Below, piece after piece: positions 1 through 6,799 of a stretch of 19,596 bases of DNA. Both the position numbers and the translations under genes were made by a program. Origin of the DNA: Anaerohabitans sp036788095. Lineage in GTDB: Bacteria > Zhuqueibacterota > Zhuqueibacteria > Residuimicrobiales > Residuimicrobiaceae. Numbering within the stretch: position 1 is the first letter of the stretch; every line of letters begins with the position of its first letter. Location: the NCBI GenBank assembly GCA_036788095.1, contig DAIQOA010000075.1, positions 1-19,596 on the forward strand, in the 5' to 3' direction. Under the pieces are notes generated by a model, which made no database searches, was not told the origin of the DNA, and worked only from the letters and a program-made list of their open reading frames with translations.

Positions 1-47
1 GCAAAAAGAGGGACGATCCTCAGGAGATTAGGCAATCCTTTCTTCAT
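1..47 (-). CDS. 5' end of an unidentified gene (cut by window edge)
   Basis: Only the first 15 codons plus two bases are visible. They read MKKGLPNLLRIVPLF, with two lysines followed by a hydrophobic run, which looks like the start of a signal peptide or an N-terminal membrane anchor. An AAGG-type ribosome binding site (AGGAAGGGTGG) lies just before the ATG at 45-47. The gene follows era on the same strand after a 70-base gap, so it is probably the next gene of that unit. The product cannot be identified from this fragment. Confidence 0.45.
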   Translation of the reverse strand, partial: MKKGLPNLLRIVPLF

Positions 48-117
48 AGCCACCCTTCCTTTATATCAACCGCTACAGGCTTCGAGTCTTTCAGGTCGAC
101 CGCTTTAAGGCGGTCTC

Positions 118-1035
118 TCACCCCTGCTGATACCCCATCTCCCGCAACAGGCTGTCTCTTTTCCGCCACTTTTCCCGCACCGCCACCCACAGTTCCAGGA
201 ACACCGGTCGTTGCAGGAACGCTTCGATCTCTTTGCGGCTGCTTTCTCCGATCATGCGCAAGCTCTGTCCATTTTTGCCGATGATGATGGCTTTCTGAGA
301 ATCCCGCTCCACCACGATGCGGGCGCGAATCAGGTCTTTGCGGCCGGGCTGTTCATGAAACTCGTCGATCACCACCGCGGTGGAATAGGGGATCTCGTCA
401 TGATAGTTGAGAAAAATCTTTTCACGGATGATCTCGGCGACGAAAAACCGTTCCGGATGTTCGGTCAGCTCCTCGGAAGAATAGAGGGGCTCTCCTTCCG
501 GCAGCAGACTCACCAGGGCCGGCTCCAGGGCATCGGTGTTTTTCCCATGCAAAGCCGAGATCGGGAAAACGTGTTCAAACCGGTAGCGGCTTTGCATCGC
601 ATCGATGATGCGGAGCAGTTGCTCCGGCCGCGCCAGGTCCACCTTGTTGATCGCCAGCACCAGGGGTTTGCCCAGGGTCTGCAGATGATCGAGCAGCGCC
701 GTATCCTGGGCATCCGGTTGATCATAGCTGTCGGTGACAAACAGGATGACATCGCTGTCCGCAACCGCCTGCCGCGCCGCCCGCATCATCATCTCCTGCA
801 GCCGATACGCCGGTTCCAGCATGCCGGGCGTATCAAAGTAAACAATCTGATAACCATCGCCGTTCTGAATGCCGATGATGCGATGGCGCGTGGTTTGCGG
901 CTTGGCGGTGGCAATGGAAAGCTTGAAGCGCAACAGGTGATTGATCAGCGTGGACTTGCCGACATTCGGCCTGCCGAGAATGGCGACATAGCCGCAGCGG
1001 AATCCCGCAGAGGGGGTGGAGCCGGCCGCTGCCAT
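118..1035 (-). CDS. era: GTPase Era
   Basis: Era is an essential GTPase that binds the 3' end of 16S rRNA and helps 30S ribosomal subunit maturation. The 305-residue product has the usual family length. All GTPase motifs are present: G1 GRPNVGKST (21-29), a G2 threonine near 48-49, G3 DTPG (68-71), G4 NKVD (130-133) and G5 SAL (160-162). A C-terminal KH RNA-binding domain follows, with its GKNG loop at 253-256. The ATG overlaps the TGA of the upstream zinc-ribbon gene by one base (TGATG), so translation is probably coupled. This overlap and the position of the G1 motif support the chosen start. Two bases past the stop is a small hairpin (98-115) without a T-tract, so transcription may continue into the next gene. 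Identification is secure. Confidence 0.97.
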   Translation of the reverse strand: MAAAGSTPSAGFRCGYVAILGRPNVGKSTLINHLLRFKLSIATAKPQTTRHRIIGIQNGDGYQIVYFDTPGMLEPAYRLQEMMMRAARQAVADSDVILFVTDSYDQPDAQDTALLDHLQTLGKPLVLAINKVDLARPEQLLRIIDAMQSRYRFEHVFPISALHGKNTDALEPALVSLLPEGEPLYSSEELTEHPERFFVAEIIREKIFLNYHDEIPYSTAVVIDEFHEQPGRKDLIRARIVVERDSQKAIIIGKNGQSLRMIGESSRKEIEAFLQRPVFLELWVAVREKWRKRDSLLREMGYQQG

Positions 1036-1490
1036 CAGAGATAGGCGTCCAGGGTGTGGCTGTCGAACAGACGATCAACCAGTTCCACGCCGCTGACCAG
1101 CCGGAGCGTGTGAAACTGGCAGCCGTTGCGCAGGCATCCTTCCACAATGCCGCCGTTGGGAAGATGCAGGGCGAACATGGAGGCTGAACACATCTGGCAG
1201 CGCTGATCTTCGTCATTCAAGGAAACGCGGCACTGCGGACAGAAAAATTCCACCACGCCGCCTTCATCCACCTCGATCTCAAACACGTTTTTAAAGCTGC
1301 CGTATACCGGATCCAGATAAATGAGGCCTTCCTGATCCTTGTATTTCACTAACACGGACACCGAAGCGTAGCCGTTGATGGTGTGCTCGGCATTCATCAG
1401 GCTGTGGCCATTGGGACAACCGGCATTCTGAATCCGGATGGCCTTGCTTGGCAGCTCGATTTCGAGCGTCTCCTTTTGTTTTTTCGGCAT
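1035..1490 (-). CDS. Small cysteine-rich (zinc-ribbon-like) protein, function unknown
   Basis: The 151-residue product is not one I recognise by name. It shows paired cysteines suited to metal binding: CPNGH at 25-29, CPQC at 84-87, CQMC at 98-101 and CLRNGC with a nearby His at 119-127. The spacing of the two central CxxC pairs (84/87 and 98/101) is that of a compact zinc ribbon. There is no signal peptide or membrane segment, so it should be cytoplasmic. A good ribosome binding site (AGGAGGAG, about 8 bases upstream) supports the ATG at 1488-1490. It lies 23 bases after proS and overlaps the start of era, so it is co-transcribed and probably translationally coupled with era. This context hints at a translation- or ribosome-related role, but that is only inference. 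Confidence 0.8.
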   Translation of the reverse strand: MPKKQKETLEIELPSKAIRIQNAGCPNGHSLMNAEHTINGYASVSVLVKYKDQEGLIYLDPVYGSFKNVFEIEVDEGGVVEFFCPQCRVSLNDEDQRCQMCSASMFALHLPNGGIVEGCLRNGCQFHTLRLVSGVELVDRLFDSHTLDAYL

Positions 1491-1513
1491 GGATTAATCT
1501 CCTCCTCGCTAGC

Positions 1514-2944
1514 TTAATAAGACTTGGCGACCAGCACTCTCTGCGTGGATGGAGCGCCGCAGACGATGCAGGCGCCGGGCGCCCCGCCGCCTTCGATCGG
1601 CTGCAGCCGGATTGTGGCTTTGGCATCCTGCTGAAACTTTTCTTCGCAGGCGGCCTGTCCGCACCAGTGCACCCAGAAAAAACCGCCGGGTGATTCCAGT
1701 CGCTCGATCAACTCTTTATACTCATCACAGGTGAAAGTGTTGGCATCCCGGTTGCGCAGCGCCCGTGCGTACAGATCCTTCTGCATCTTTTCCAGCAGCA
1801 ACTCAATGGTGGCGAGCAGACCTTCCTGGGGCACGGCCATTTTTTCGCCGCTGTCGCGGCGGACGACGATCACCTGATTTTGCGCCACATCCTTGGACCC
1901 CATCTCGATACGGATGGGCACTCCCCGTTTTTCCCATTCGTTGAATTTGTAGCCCGGACGATACTGATCACGATCGTCGATCTTGTAGGTGATGCGCCCC
2001 TTCCAATCCCGGGTTAAATCCGCGGCTTTTTGCTTCATCGCCGCCATCTCTGCGTCCTCTTTCCAGATCGGCACGACGACGACTTTGGTGGGCGCCAGCC
2101 GCGGCGGCAACACCAGGCCGTTGTCGTCGCTGTGCATCATGATCAGCGCGCCGATCAACCGCGTCGATACGCCCCAGCTGGTGGCGTACACATGGCGCAC
2201 TTTGCTCTCCTCATCCTGAAAGGTCACATCAAAGGCCTTGGCGAAATTCTGTCCCAGATAATGCGAGGTGCCGCACTGCAACGCCTTGTAGTCCTGCATC
2301 ATCGCCTCGATGCAATAGGTGCGCACCGCACCGGCGAATTTTTCTTTCTCGGTTTTGATGCCGGTGAAAACCGGCGCCGCCATGTACTCCTCGGCAAAGG
2401 TGCGATAAACGTTCAAAATGAGCAACGTCTCATCCACCGCCTGCTGTTCCGTGGCGTGCGCCGTATGGCCCTCCTGCCAGAGGAATTCCGTGGTGCGCAA
2501 AAACAGCCGGGTTCTCATCTCCCACCGCACCACATTCGCCCACTGATTGATCAAAATCGGCAGATCGCGATAGGACTGGATCCAATTTTTATATGTGGAC
2601 CAGATGATGGTCTCCGACGTGGGACGGACAAACAGCGGTTCGTCCAGTTTTTTTCCGCCGCCATGAGTCACCACCGCACATTCCGGCGCAAAGCCCTCCA
2701 CGTGCTGGGCTTCCCGGTGCATAAAATTTTCCGGTATGAACAGAGGAAAGTAAGCGTTGACATGGCCGGTCTCTTTGAACAGCCGGTCGAGATTGGCTTG
2801 AATATGCTCCCAGATCGCGTATCCGGTCGGTTTGATCACCATACAGCCCTTCACGGCCGAATGCTCCGCCAACTGGGCGGCGTCAATGACATCCAGATAC
2901 CATTTTGAATAATCCTCACTGCGTTTGGTGATTCCTTTTGCCAT
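1514..2944 (-). CDS. proS: Proline--tRNA ligase (archaeal/eukaryotic-type, ProS type 3)
   Basis: This enzyme charges tRNA-Pro with proline. At 476 residues it matches the short archaeal/eukaryotic-like class rather than the longer bacterial type, and it has no editing insertion between motifs 2 and 3. Visible class II synthetase features are the substrate-site segment VRPTSE (106-111), motif 2 around FLRTTEFLWQEGHTAH (148-163) and motif 3 around GVSTRLIGALIMMH (258-271). An anticodon-binding domain begins near VVVPIW (288-293). The C-terminal region has the extra cysteine-containing domain of this type (CDEY, WCGQAAC and CIVC) and ends in a typical hydrophobic-aromatic tail, KSY. The ATG at 2942-2944 follows an AAGGA site by seven bases. 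The gene sits 54 bases after the Cys-rich orphan gene and 23 bases before the zinc-ribbon gene. Confidence 0.96.
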   Translation of the reverse strand: MAKGITKRSEDYSKWYLDVIDAAQLAEHSAVKGCMVIKPTGYAIWEHIQANLDRLFKETGHVNAYFPLFIPENFMHREAQHVEGFAPECAVVTHGGGKKLDEPLFVRPTSETIIWSTYKNWIQSYRDLPILINQWANVVRWEMRTRLFLRTTEFLWQEGHTAHATEQQAVDETLLILNVYRTFAEEYMAAPVFTGIKTEKEKFAGAVRTYCIEAMMQDYKALQCGTSHYLGQNFAKAFDVTFQDEESKVRHVYATSWGVSTRLIGALIMMHSDDNGLVLPPRLAPTKVVVVPIWKEDAEMAAMKQKAADLTRDWKGRITYKIDDRDQYRPGYKFNEWEKRGVPIRIEMGSKDVAQNQVIVVRRDSGEKMAVPQEGLLATIELLLEKMQKDLYARALRNRDANTFTCDEYKELIERLESPGGFFWVHWCGQAACEEKFQQDAKATIRLQPIEGGGAPGACIVCGAPSTQRVLVAKSY

Positions 2945-2998
2945 AGTCTTTTCCTTGTGAGCGTTGAACCAGAATTTCAGTCAGGCCGAATCAACGGA

Positions 2999-3862
2999 TC
3001 AGGCCCGTTCCCAACAAACATCCACTTTGTGCAGCGCATACAGATGACACTCCCGCTGATCCTGCACGCCGGCCAGGCAATACAGGTCCCGCCGTTCACG
3101 GACACCACCCTGCCAAGTCTCGGTCACGTCCACCAGCGCGCCATGCGGACAATGCAGGCAGTTCCCGGATTGGCGCGGAAAATAGGTGGCGCCCGCTTTG
3201 GCGACCAGGGCCTGGCTGTTGGTCCAGGCCGGCGCGCCGGAGCGTGTTTCAAAATGAACGGCGCGCAGCTGGGTCAGGATCAAGCGCCCCCTGTCCGTTT
3301 TGAGCAGGGCTTGCGCCTCCACCTCATCCCCAGGCGCAAAGGCCAACTGCTCCTGCTGTCCAGGCGAGATGAGCGCATAAAAGGCATCTTGAAAGTGATC
3401 CCGGTCGAAAAATCCCTCGGACATAACCAAAAGATAGCCGGAAAGATGTACATGACCATGGTCCCGGTCGATCTCTTTAATGAAGCGCGGTTTGACCGCC
3501 TGCACGCAAAAGGAGACCGGGATCCGCCGATTCGTCATCTCTGTCAACCATTCATCGAACACCTCGCGCTCTTGGGCAAAAGCGCGATACACATCCTCCG
3601 GCGCCACTATTTTCGGCTGACAATGCCGCTTTTCGTCTTGATAAAAGCTGCAACCCTGGCACAAACGGCCGACGTAATGATAACCGCGTTTGCAGCTCAA
3701 CCCTTTATTTTTCCTGCTGCAGGACCAGTGGAAATAGATGCAGCCCTGCGGAAAACAGCGCTTTGCCTGCAGAACGTGATAAGCAGAGACCTTATCTTCA
3801 AACCGGCCATGGCTGCTGTAATTGCAGCGAAAGATATCCGTGCGTTTATAGGGATTTTTCAA
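2999..3862 (-). CDS. Cysteine-rich protein of unknown function (14 Cys)
   Basis: I do not recognise this 287-residue product. It has an N-terminal cluster of cysteines at 13, 36, 41, 48, 57, 68, 71 and 81, a single Cys at 119, and a C-terminal cluster at 235, 238, 262, 272 and 283. The part between them (about 115-205) is Cys-poor and alternates in a beta-like way, for example GHVHLSGYLLV and GRLILTQLRAVHF. It could be an OB-like barrel, but that is a guess. The ends resemble metal (zinc or iron-sulfur) modules. No ATG exists in frame before residue 109; the start is probably the TTG at 3860-3862, because a stop lies eight codons upstream. It is the first gene of the unit leading into proS. 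The overlapping plus-strand reading frame looks like an antisense shadow. Confidence 0.75.
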   Translation of the reverse strand: MKNPYKRTDIFRCNYSSHGRFEDKVSAYHVLQAKRCFPQGCIYFHWSCSRKNKGLSCKRGYHYVGRLCQGCSFYQDEKRHCQPKIVAPEDVYRAFAQEREVFDEWLTEMTNRRIPVSFCVQAVKPRFIKEIDRDHGHVHLSGYLLVMSEGFFDRDHFQDAFYALISPGQQEQLAFAPGDEVEAQALLKTDRGRLILTQLRAVHFETRSGAPAWTNSQALVAKAGATYFPRQSGNCLHCPHGALVDVTETWQGGVRERRDLYCLAGVQDQRECHLYALHKVDVCWERA

Positions 3863-3894
3863 TGCAATGACCCCGCACTTCTTCTATAATCATA

Positions 3895-3923
3895 AATGTA
3901 TAAAAAACAAAAAAGATAATCAA
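3895..3923 (-). promoter_or_regulatory. Candidate sigma70-type promoter for the Cys-rich gene/proS/era unit
   Basis: On the minus strand TTGATT (3918-3923) and TACATT (3895-3900) are separated by 17 bases, each matching consensus at four of six positions. The segment is AT-rich inside an otherwise GC-rich region, and it lies about 30 bases upstream of the TTG start at 3862. The rest of this 226-base divergent spacer (3863-4088) contains a 5-bp hairpin (GGCGG/CCGCC, 3960-3976) and no clearly matching promoter for the plus-strand symporter. Confidence 0.35.
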
Positions 3924-4088
3924 GACAATTCTTGCGGGAGAAAAAAGAACCTCCTGCCCGGCGGATGCGCACCGCCCAGCATAAAGCTTGCATTTATTCA
4001 ACAAAATGCTAACTTTTTGCATATTGCCCGGATTTTAACGGCAGCACGGATACTGGCTGGAACACATGATTAAAAAGACGGACGCTTC

Positions 4089-5672
4089 ATGACCCTTCCA
4101 CTGATTGATCTGCTTCTTCTTTTAAGCTATCTTACCGGTGTGACGCTTTTCGGCGCCTGGTTGGGAAAAAAACAAAAGAACGCCACCGACTATTTTTTAG
4201 GCGGCCGCAACCTGCCCTGGCTAGCGGTCTGTTTTTCCGTGATTGCCACGGAAACGAGCACTCTGACCTTTATCAGCATCCCGGGATTGGCGTATTTGAC
4301 CAATCTCAATTTCATGCAGATGACCTTCGGCTACCTTATCGGTCGCGTCGCAATCAGTTTCCTGCTGCTGCCCGGCTATTATCGCGGTGAAATCAAGACC
4401 GCCTATGAACTGATCGGCAATCGATTCGGGCCGACTCTGCGCAGCTTTACCGCGGTGATTTTCCAGGTCACCCGGTTGCTGGCGGACGGCGTTCGCCTGT
4501 TCGCCACCGCCATCCCGCTGGCCATGATCACCGGATGGGATTACAGCTGGAGCATCATTGTGATGGCGGTGTTGACCATCCTCTATACGTTTATCGGAGG
4601 CTTGCGGGCAGTGGTCTGGATGGACGTCATCCAGCTTTTTGTCTATCTCGCGGGAGCGGGATTGGTGATGGCGGTGGCGGTAAATCATCTGCCTGACGGC
4701 TGGTCCACGGTGTGGCAGGCCTGTCAGGCGGAGGGCAAACTGCACATGATCACCACCGGGCTGTCCATGACCGTCAGAGAATTTTTCAGCAGCAACTATA
4801 CGCTGTTCTCCGGGCTCATCGGCGGCGCTTTTTTATCCATGGCTTCGCACGGAACGGATCATCTGATGGTGCAGCGGCTGTTAAGCTGCCGCGACCTGCG
4901 CAGCAGTCAGAAAGCGCTGATCGGCAGTGGTCTTTTCGTCCTGGTTCAATTCCTGCTCTTTCTGGTTCTGGGACTCGTGCTCTATGCTTTTTACAACGGC
5001 GCGGCCATGCGCTCCGATGAAGTGCTGCCTAAATTTATCTCGAGCGAATTGCCCGTCGGCGCCGCCGGACTCATCATTGCCGGCATCTTTGCCGCTGCCA
5101 TGTCCACTTTGAGTGGTTCACTCAACTCCCTCGCCTCCTCAACACTTTTTGATCTCTACAAACCGCGCTGGGGAAAAAACCTCAAAGAAAAAAAAGAACT
5201 CTATCTTTCCAAACTCTTTACCCTAGGTTGGGGCATCGTGTTTATCGGCGGCGCCATGATGTTCAAAGACCAAAACAACCCGGTGGTCGAGCTGGGACTG
5301 GCCATCGCCTCTTTCACCTATGGCGGCATGCTGGGCGTATTCTTCCTCGGCACTTTTGATAAAAAAGTGCGGGAAACGGATGCCCTGGTGGCCCTGTGGA
5401 GCGCCATCCTGTTCATGACCTGGATCATCGGTGTGCACGGCGTGCAGGCCATCATCATGGTGTCATTGAACCTGCTGGCTGCGTTGTGGATTTGGCGCCG
5501 GGTCAAACGGACACTTCACCGGGCGTTTGTGATCCTCTTTGCCGTGTTGATGATCCTGCTGATCTTCTTCCAGCCGGCCATCGCTTTCAGCTGGCCCTGG
5601 TATACCCTGATTGGACTGTTGGTGTGTGTGACGGTGGGCGTCGTGCTTTCGCGGCTACAAAAAAGCCGTTGA
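4089..5672 (+). CDS. Sodium:solute symporter family (SSF/SLC5) transporter
   Basis: This 527-residue multi-spanning inner-membrane protein belongs to the SSF family, which uses the sodium gradient to import sugars, amino acids, vitamins or similar solutes. Family hallmarks are the DYFLGGRNLPW segment (34-44) followed by ATETSTLTFI (53-62), GGLRAVVWMDVIQ (170-182), SHGTDHLMVQRLLSCRD (253-269) and AAAMSTLSGSLNSLASS (335-351). The last is the helix that usually supplies sodium-site hydroxyl residues. Roughly 13-14 hydrophobic segments cover the protein and the length is typical. The substrate cannot be told from sequence. It is the only plus-strand gene and stands alone between divergent and convergent minus-strand units. 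Its ribosome binding site is weak. Its last codons form half of a hairpin that acts as a terminator for the opposite strand. Confidence 0.93.
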   Translation: MTLPLIDLLLLLSYLTGVTLFGAWLGKKQKNATDYFLGGRNLPWLAVCFSVIATETSTLTFISIPGLAYLTNLNFMQMTFGYLIGRVAISFLLLPGYYRGEIKTAYELIGNRFGPTLRSFTAVIFQVTRLLADGVRLFATAIPLAMITGWDYSWSIIVMAVLTILYTFIGGLRAVVWMDVIQLFVYLAGAGLVMAVAVNHLPDGWSTVWQACQAEGKLHMITTGLSMTVREFFSSNYTLFSGLIGGAFLSMASHGTDHLMVQRLLSCRDLRSSQKALIGSGLFVLVQFLLFLVLGLVLYAFYNGAAMRSDEVLPKFISSELPVGAAGLIIAGIFAAAMSTLSGSLNSLASSTLFDLYKPRWGKNLKEKKELYLSKLFTLGWGIVFIGGAMMFKDQNNPVVELGLAIASFTYGGMLGVFFLGTFDKKVRETDALVALWSAILFMTWIIGVHGVQAIIMVSLNLLAALWIWRRVKRTLHRAFVILFAVLMILLIFFQPAIAFSWPWYTLIGLLVCVTVGVVLSRLQKSR

Positions 5673-5695
5673 AATCCGATTCGAGATCAACGGCT
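5659..5695 (-). terminator. Intrinsic terminator overlapping the symporter gene's 3' end
   Basis: A perfect 9-bp stem, AGCCGTTGA (5664-5672) with TCAACGGCT (5687-5695), has a 14-base loop. On the minus strand it is followed directly by six T (complement of A 5659-5664). It would stop minus-strand transcripts coming from the hprK/PTS unit before they run antisense into the symporter gene. On the plus strand the stem has no T-tract after it. The stem includes the symporter's stop codon. Confidence 0.7.
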
Positions 5696-5744
5696 CACCC
5701 CATTAATGGGTCCCCCTTAGGAACGGCTCCTGTTCATACCCCTC

Positions 5745-5756
5745 GGTGCCTGTCCC
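5745..5756. repeat. GGTGCCTGTCCC motif, resembling a REP/RAYT-type repeat core
   Basis: This 12-base motif resembles the GGTGCCTGTCCC/GGGACAGGCACC core that I recall in intergenic repeats associated with REP-associated tyrosine transposases in diverse bacteria. Only one copy is in the window. It lies in a 213-base convergent spacer that also contains a perfect 12-base palindrome, CCCATTAATGGG (5699-5710). No transposase is nearby. Assignment is tentative. Confidence 0.3.
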
Positions 5757-5820
5757 ATTGCAAATCGCATGCCAGAAACCGGGCCCAAAAGAGCTATTGT
5801 GATTATTTCACTTGCAGAGA

Positions 5821-5872
5821 AATAAAAAAAACAAACGATGCACATGTTGCGAAATCACAACAAAACGGCATC
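5821..5872 (-). terminator. Candidate intrinsic terminator after the PTS EIIB gene
   Basis: On the minus strand, 14 bases after the EIIB stop codon, GATGC and GCATC (5868-5872 and 5837-5841) can pair around an inner GTTG/CAAC stem (5858-5861 with 5846-5849), with an internal loop between the two stems. A strong T-tract, GTTTGTTTTTTTTATT (5821-5836), follows at once. The stem is imperfect, but the position and T-run fit a terminator for the hprK-EIIA-EIIB unit. The perfect hairpin at 5659-5695 would be a backup. Confidence 0.5.
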
Positions 5873-5885
5873 CATCTGCTGCAAA

Positions 5886-6380
5886 TTAGCCACAAACCGT
5901 GCAAAACTTGAGTTCTTTGGCGATATTGACCGGAGAACGGGTGGGCACATCTCTGCCCTCCAGATGGATGCCCTGTTCGAAGAGCAGGCGCAGGTTGGCG
6001 ATGTCACGGTCATCGACAAAGATAAAGGGCGCGATCTGATTTTTCCCCGGCTTGAAGTGCATGCCGGCGACGTTAACGGATCGAATGGCAACGCCGGCGG
6101 CGACCAGATCGACGATGGTTTTGGGGTCATCCACCAACAACAGAATGCGCTCGCCGTCGGCCCGTTCCGACAACAACTCTGCGACGGTCTCCTGCAGTGT
6201 CAGCACCGATGCCGAGACCTCCGGCGGCACTGCCGATAGATAGATGGTCTTTTGCCAATCGGTGGTGGCCACATCATCGCTGCACAACATGATCCGGTCG
6301 GGATTGAGCGCCTGCCGCCAGCCGACGACAACCTGACCATGGATTAAACGATCATCGATGCGTACTTGAACCAATCCCAT
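5886..6380 (-). CDS. PTS system EIIB subunit, mannose/fructose/sorbose family
   Basis: EIIB of the mannose-class PTS accepts phosphate from EIIA on a histidine and normally passes it to a sugar bound by the EIIC/EIID permease. The product (164 residues from the ATG at 6378-6380) begins with the classic VRIDDRLIHGQVVVGW segment, whose His (residue 14) is the phospho-acceptor. It continues with the family segments ILLLVDDPKTIVDLV and SVNVAGMHFKPGKNQI. A GTG two codons upstream is an alternative start; GAGGAG lies 4 bases from the GTG and 10 from the ATG. It follows EIIA by about 26 bases and is the last gene before the terminators, so no EIIC or EIID is encoded here. The C-terminus ends oddly in FCTVCG, a CxxC pair. 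Confidence 0.93.
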   Translation of the reverse strand: MGLVQVRIDDRLIHGQVVVGWRQALNPDRIMLCSDDVATTDWQKTIYLSAVPPEVSASVLTLQETVAELLSERADGERILLLVDDPKTIVDLVAAGVAIRSVNVAGMHFKPGKNQIAPFIFVDDRDIANLRLLFEQGIHLEGRDVPTRSPVNIAKELKFCTVCG

Positions 6381-6406
6381 GCTCACCCAGCTCCTCTATC
6401 ACATCC

Positions 6407-6799
6407 TTATTCAGCGACATGCAATGTGATGCCGCGCAATCCATCTTTAACCACTGCATCCGCCAGTTTTTCCAGCGTGAGTAGATCCCGTTTAGTGACG
6501 AACGACAGCACCATGGAGAGGTTGACGCCGGAGATGACGCGCACGTGCGCATGGTCTTTGGCGACCGCCACAGCCACATTCCAGCAGCTTCCGCCTTTGA
6601 GGCTCGCCATCACGATGACGCCGTCCTGTTTGACTTCCGGCGCATGGATGAGCGCAGACAGCCGCGAGGAGATCTCGGTCACCGACATATTGTTGACGAT
6701 CAGGCTGTGCAGCCCTTCATCCAGCCCCATAATGCAGCGAACCGCTTCGATCATGGCATCGCCGATAGGACCGTGGGTCAGAATAATCCCGTGTATCAT
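6407..6799 (-). CDS. PTS system EIIA subunit, mannose/fructose/sorbose family
   Basis: This 130-residue cytoplasmic protein is a stand-alone EIIA of the mannose class, taking phosphate from HPr on His9 in the N-terminal strand IILTHGPIG. Other family features are GVIVMASLKGGSCWNVA (about 60-76), equivalent to the LVDTWGGSPFNAA segment of ManX, and VRVISGVNLSMVLSF (about 87-101), equivalent to VIAGVNIPMLVET. The size equals the EIIA domain alone, without the EIIB fusion seen in enteric ManX. Its ATG overlaps the hprK stop (ATGA), so the two are probably translationally coupled. With HPr kinase directly upstream and no permease downstream, a regulatory phospho-relay role is more likely than sugar import; that is inference. 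Confidence 0.93.
   Translation of the reverse strand: MIHGIILTHGPIGDAMIEAVRCIMGLDEGLHSLIVNNMSVTEISSRLSALIHAPEVKQDGVIVMASLKGGSCWNVAVAVAKDHAHVRVISGVNLSMVLSFVTKRDLLTLEKLADAVVKDGLRGITLHVAE

Noticed and set aside
98..115. Hairpin GACCGC/GCGGTC after the era stop as a terminator
   Set aside because: Only 6 bp and no T-tract on the minus strand; a downstream gene with its own ribosome binding site follows closely.
211..1044. 277-codon plus-strand frame opposite era, and similar frames opposite proS and hprK
   Set aside because: Antisense shadows of securely identified genes, with low-complexity, His/Gln/Arg-rich translations.
2957..3889. 310-codon plus-strand reading frame opposite the Cys-rich gene
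   Set aside because: Its translation lacks family resemblance or ordered motifs and looks like an antisense shadow; the minus-strand frame has structured cysteine spacing and fits the operon.
3988..4015. TTGCAT...TAACTT as a promoter for the symporter gene
   Set aside because: The -10 match is only three of six and other equally weak combinations exist in the AT-rich spacer.
3867..4073. 68-codon plus-strand frame in the divergent spacer
   Set aside because: No ribosome binding site, starts inside the opposite gene's 5' end, and the composition is that of AT-rich noncoding DNA.
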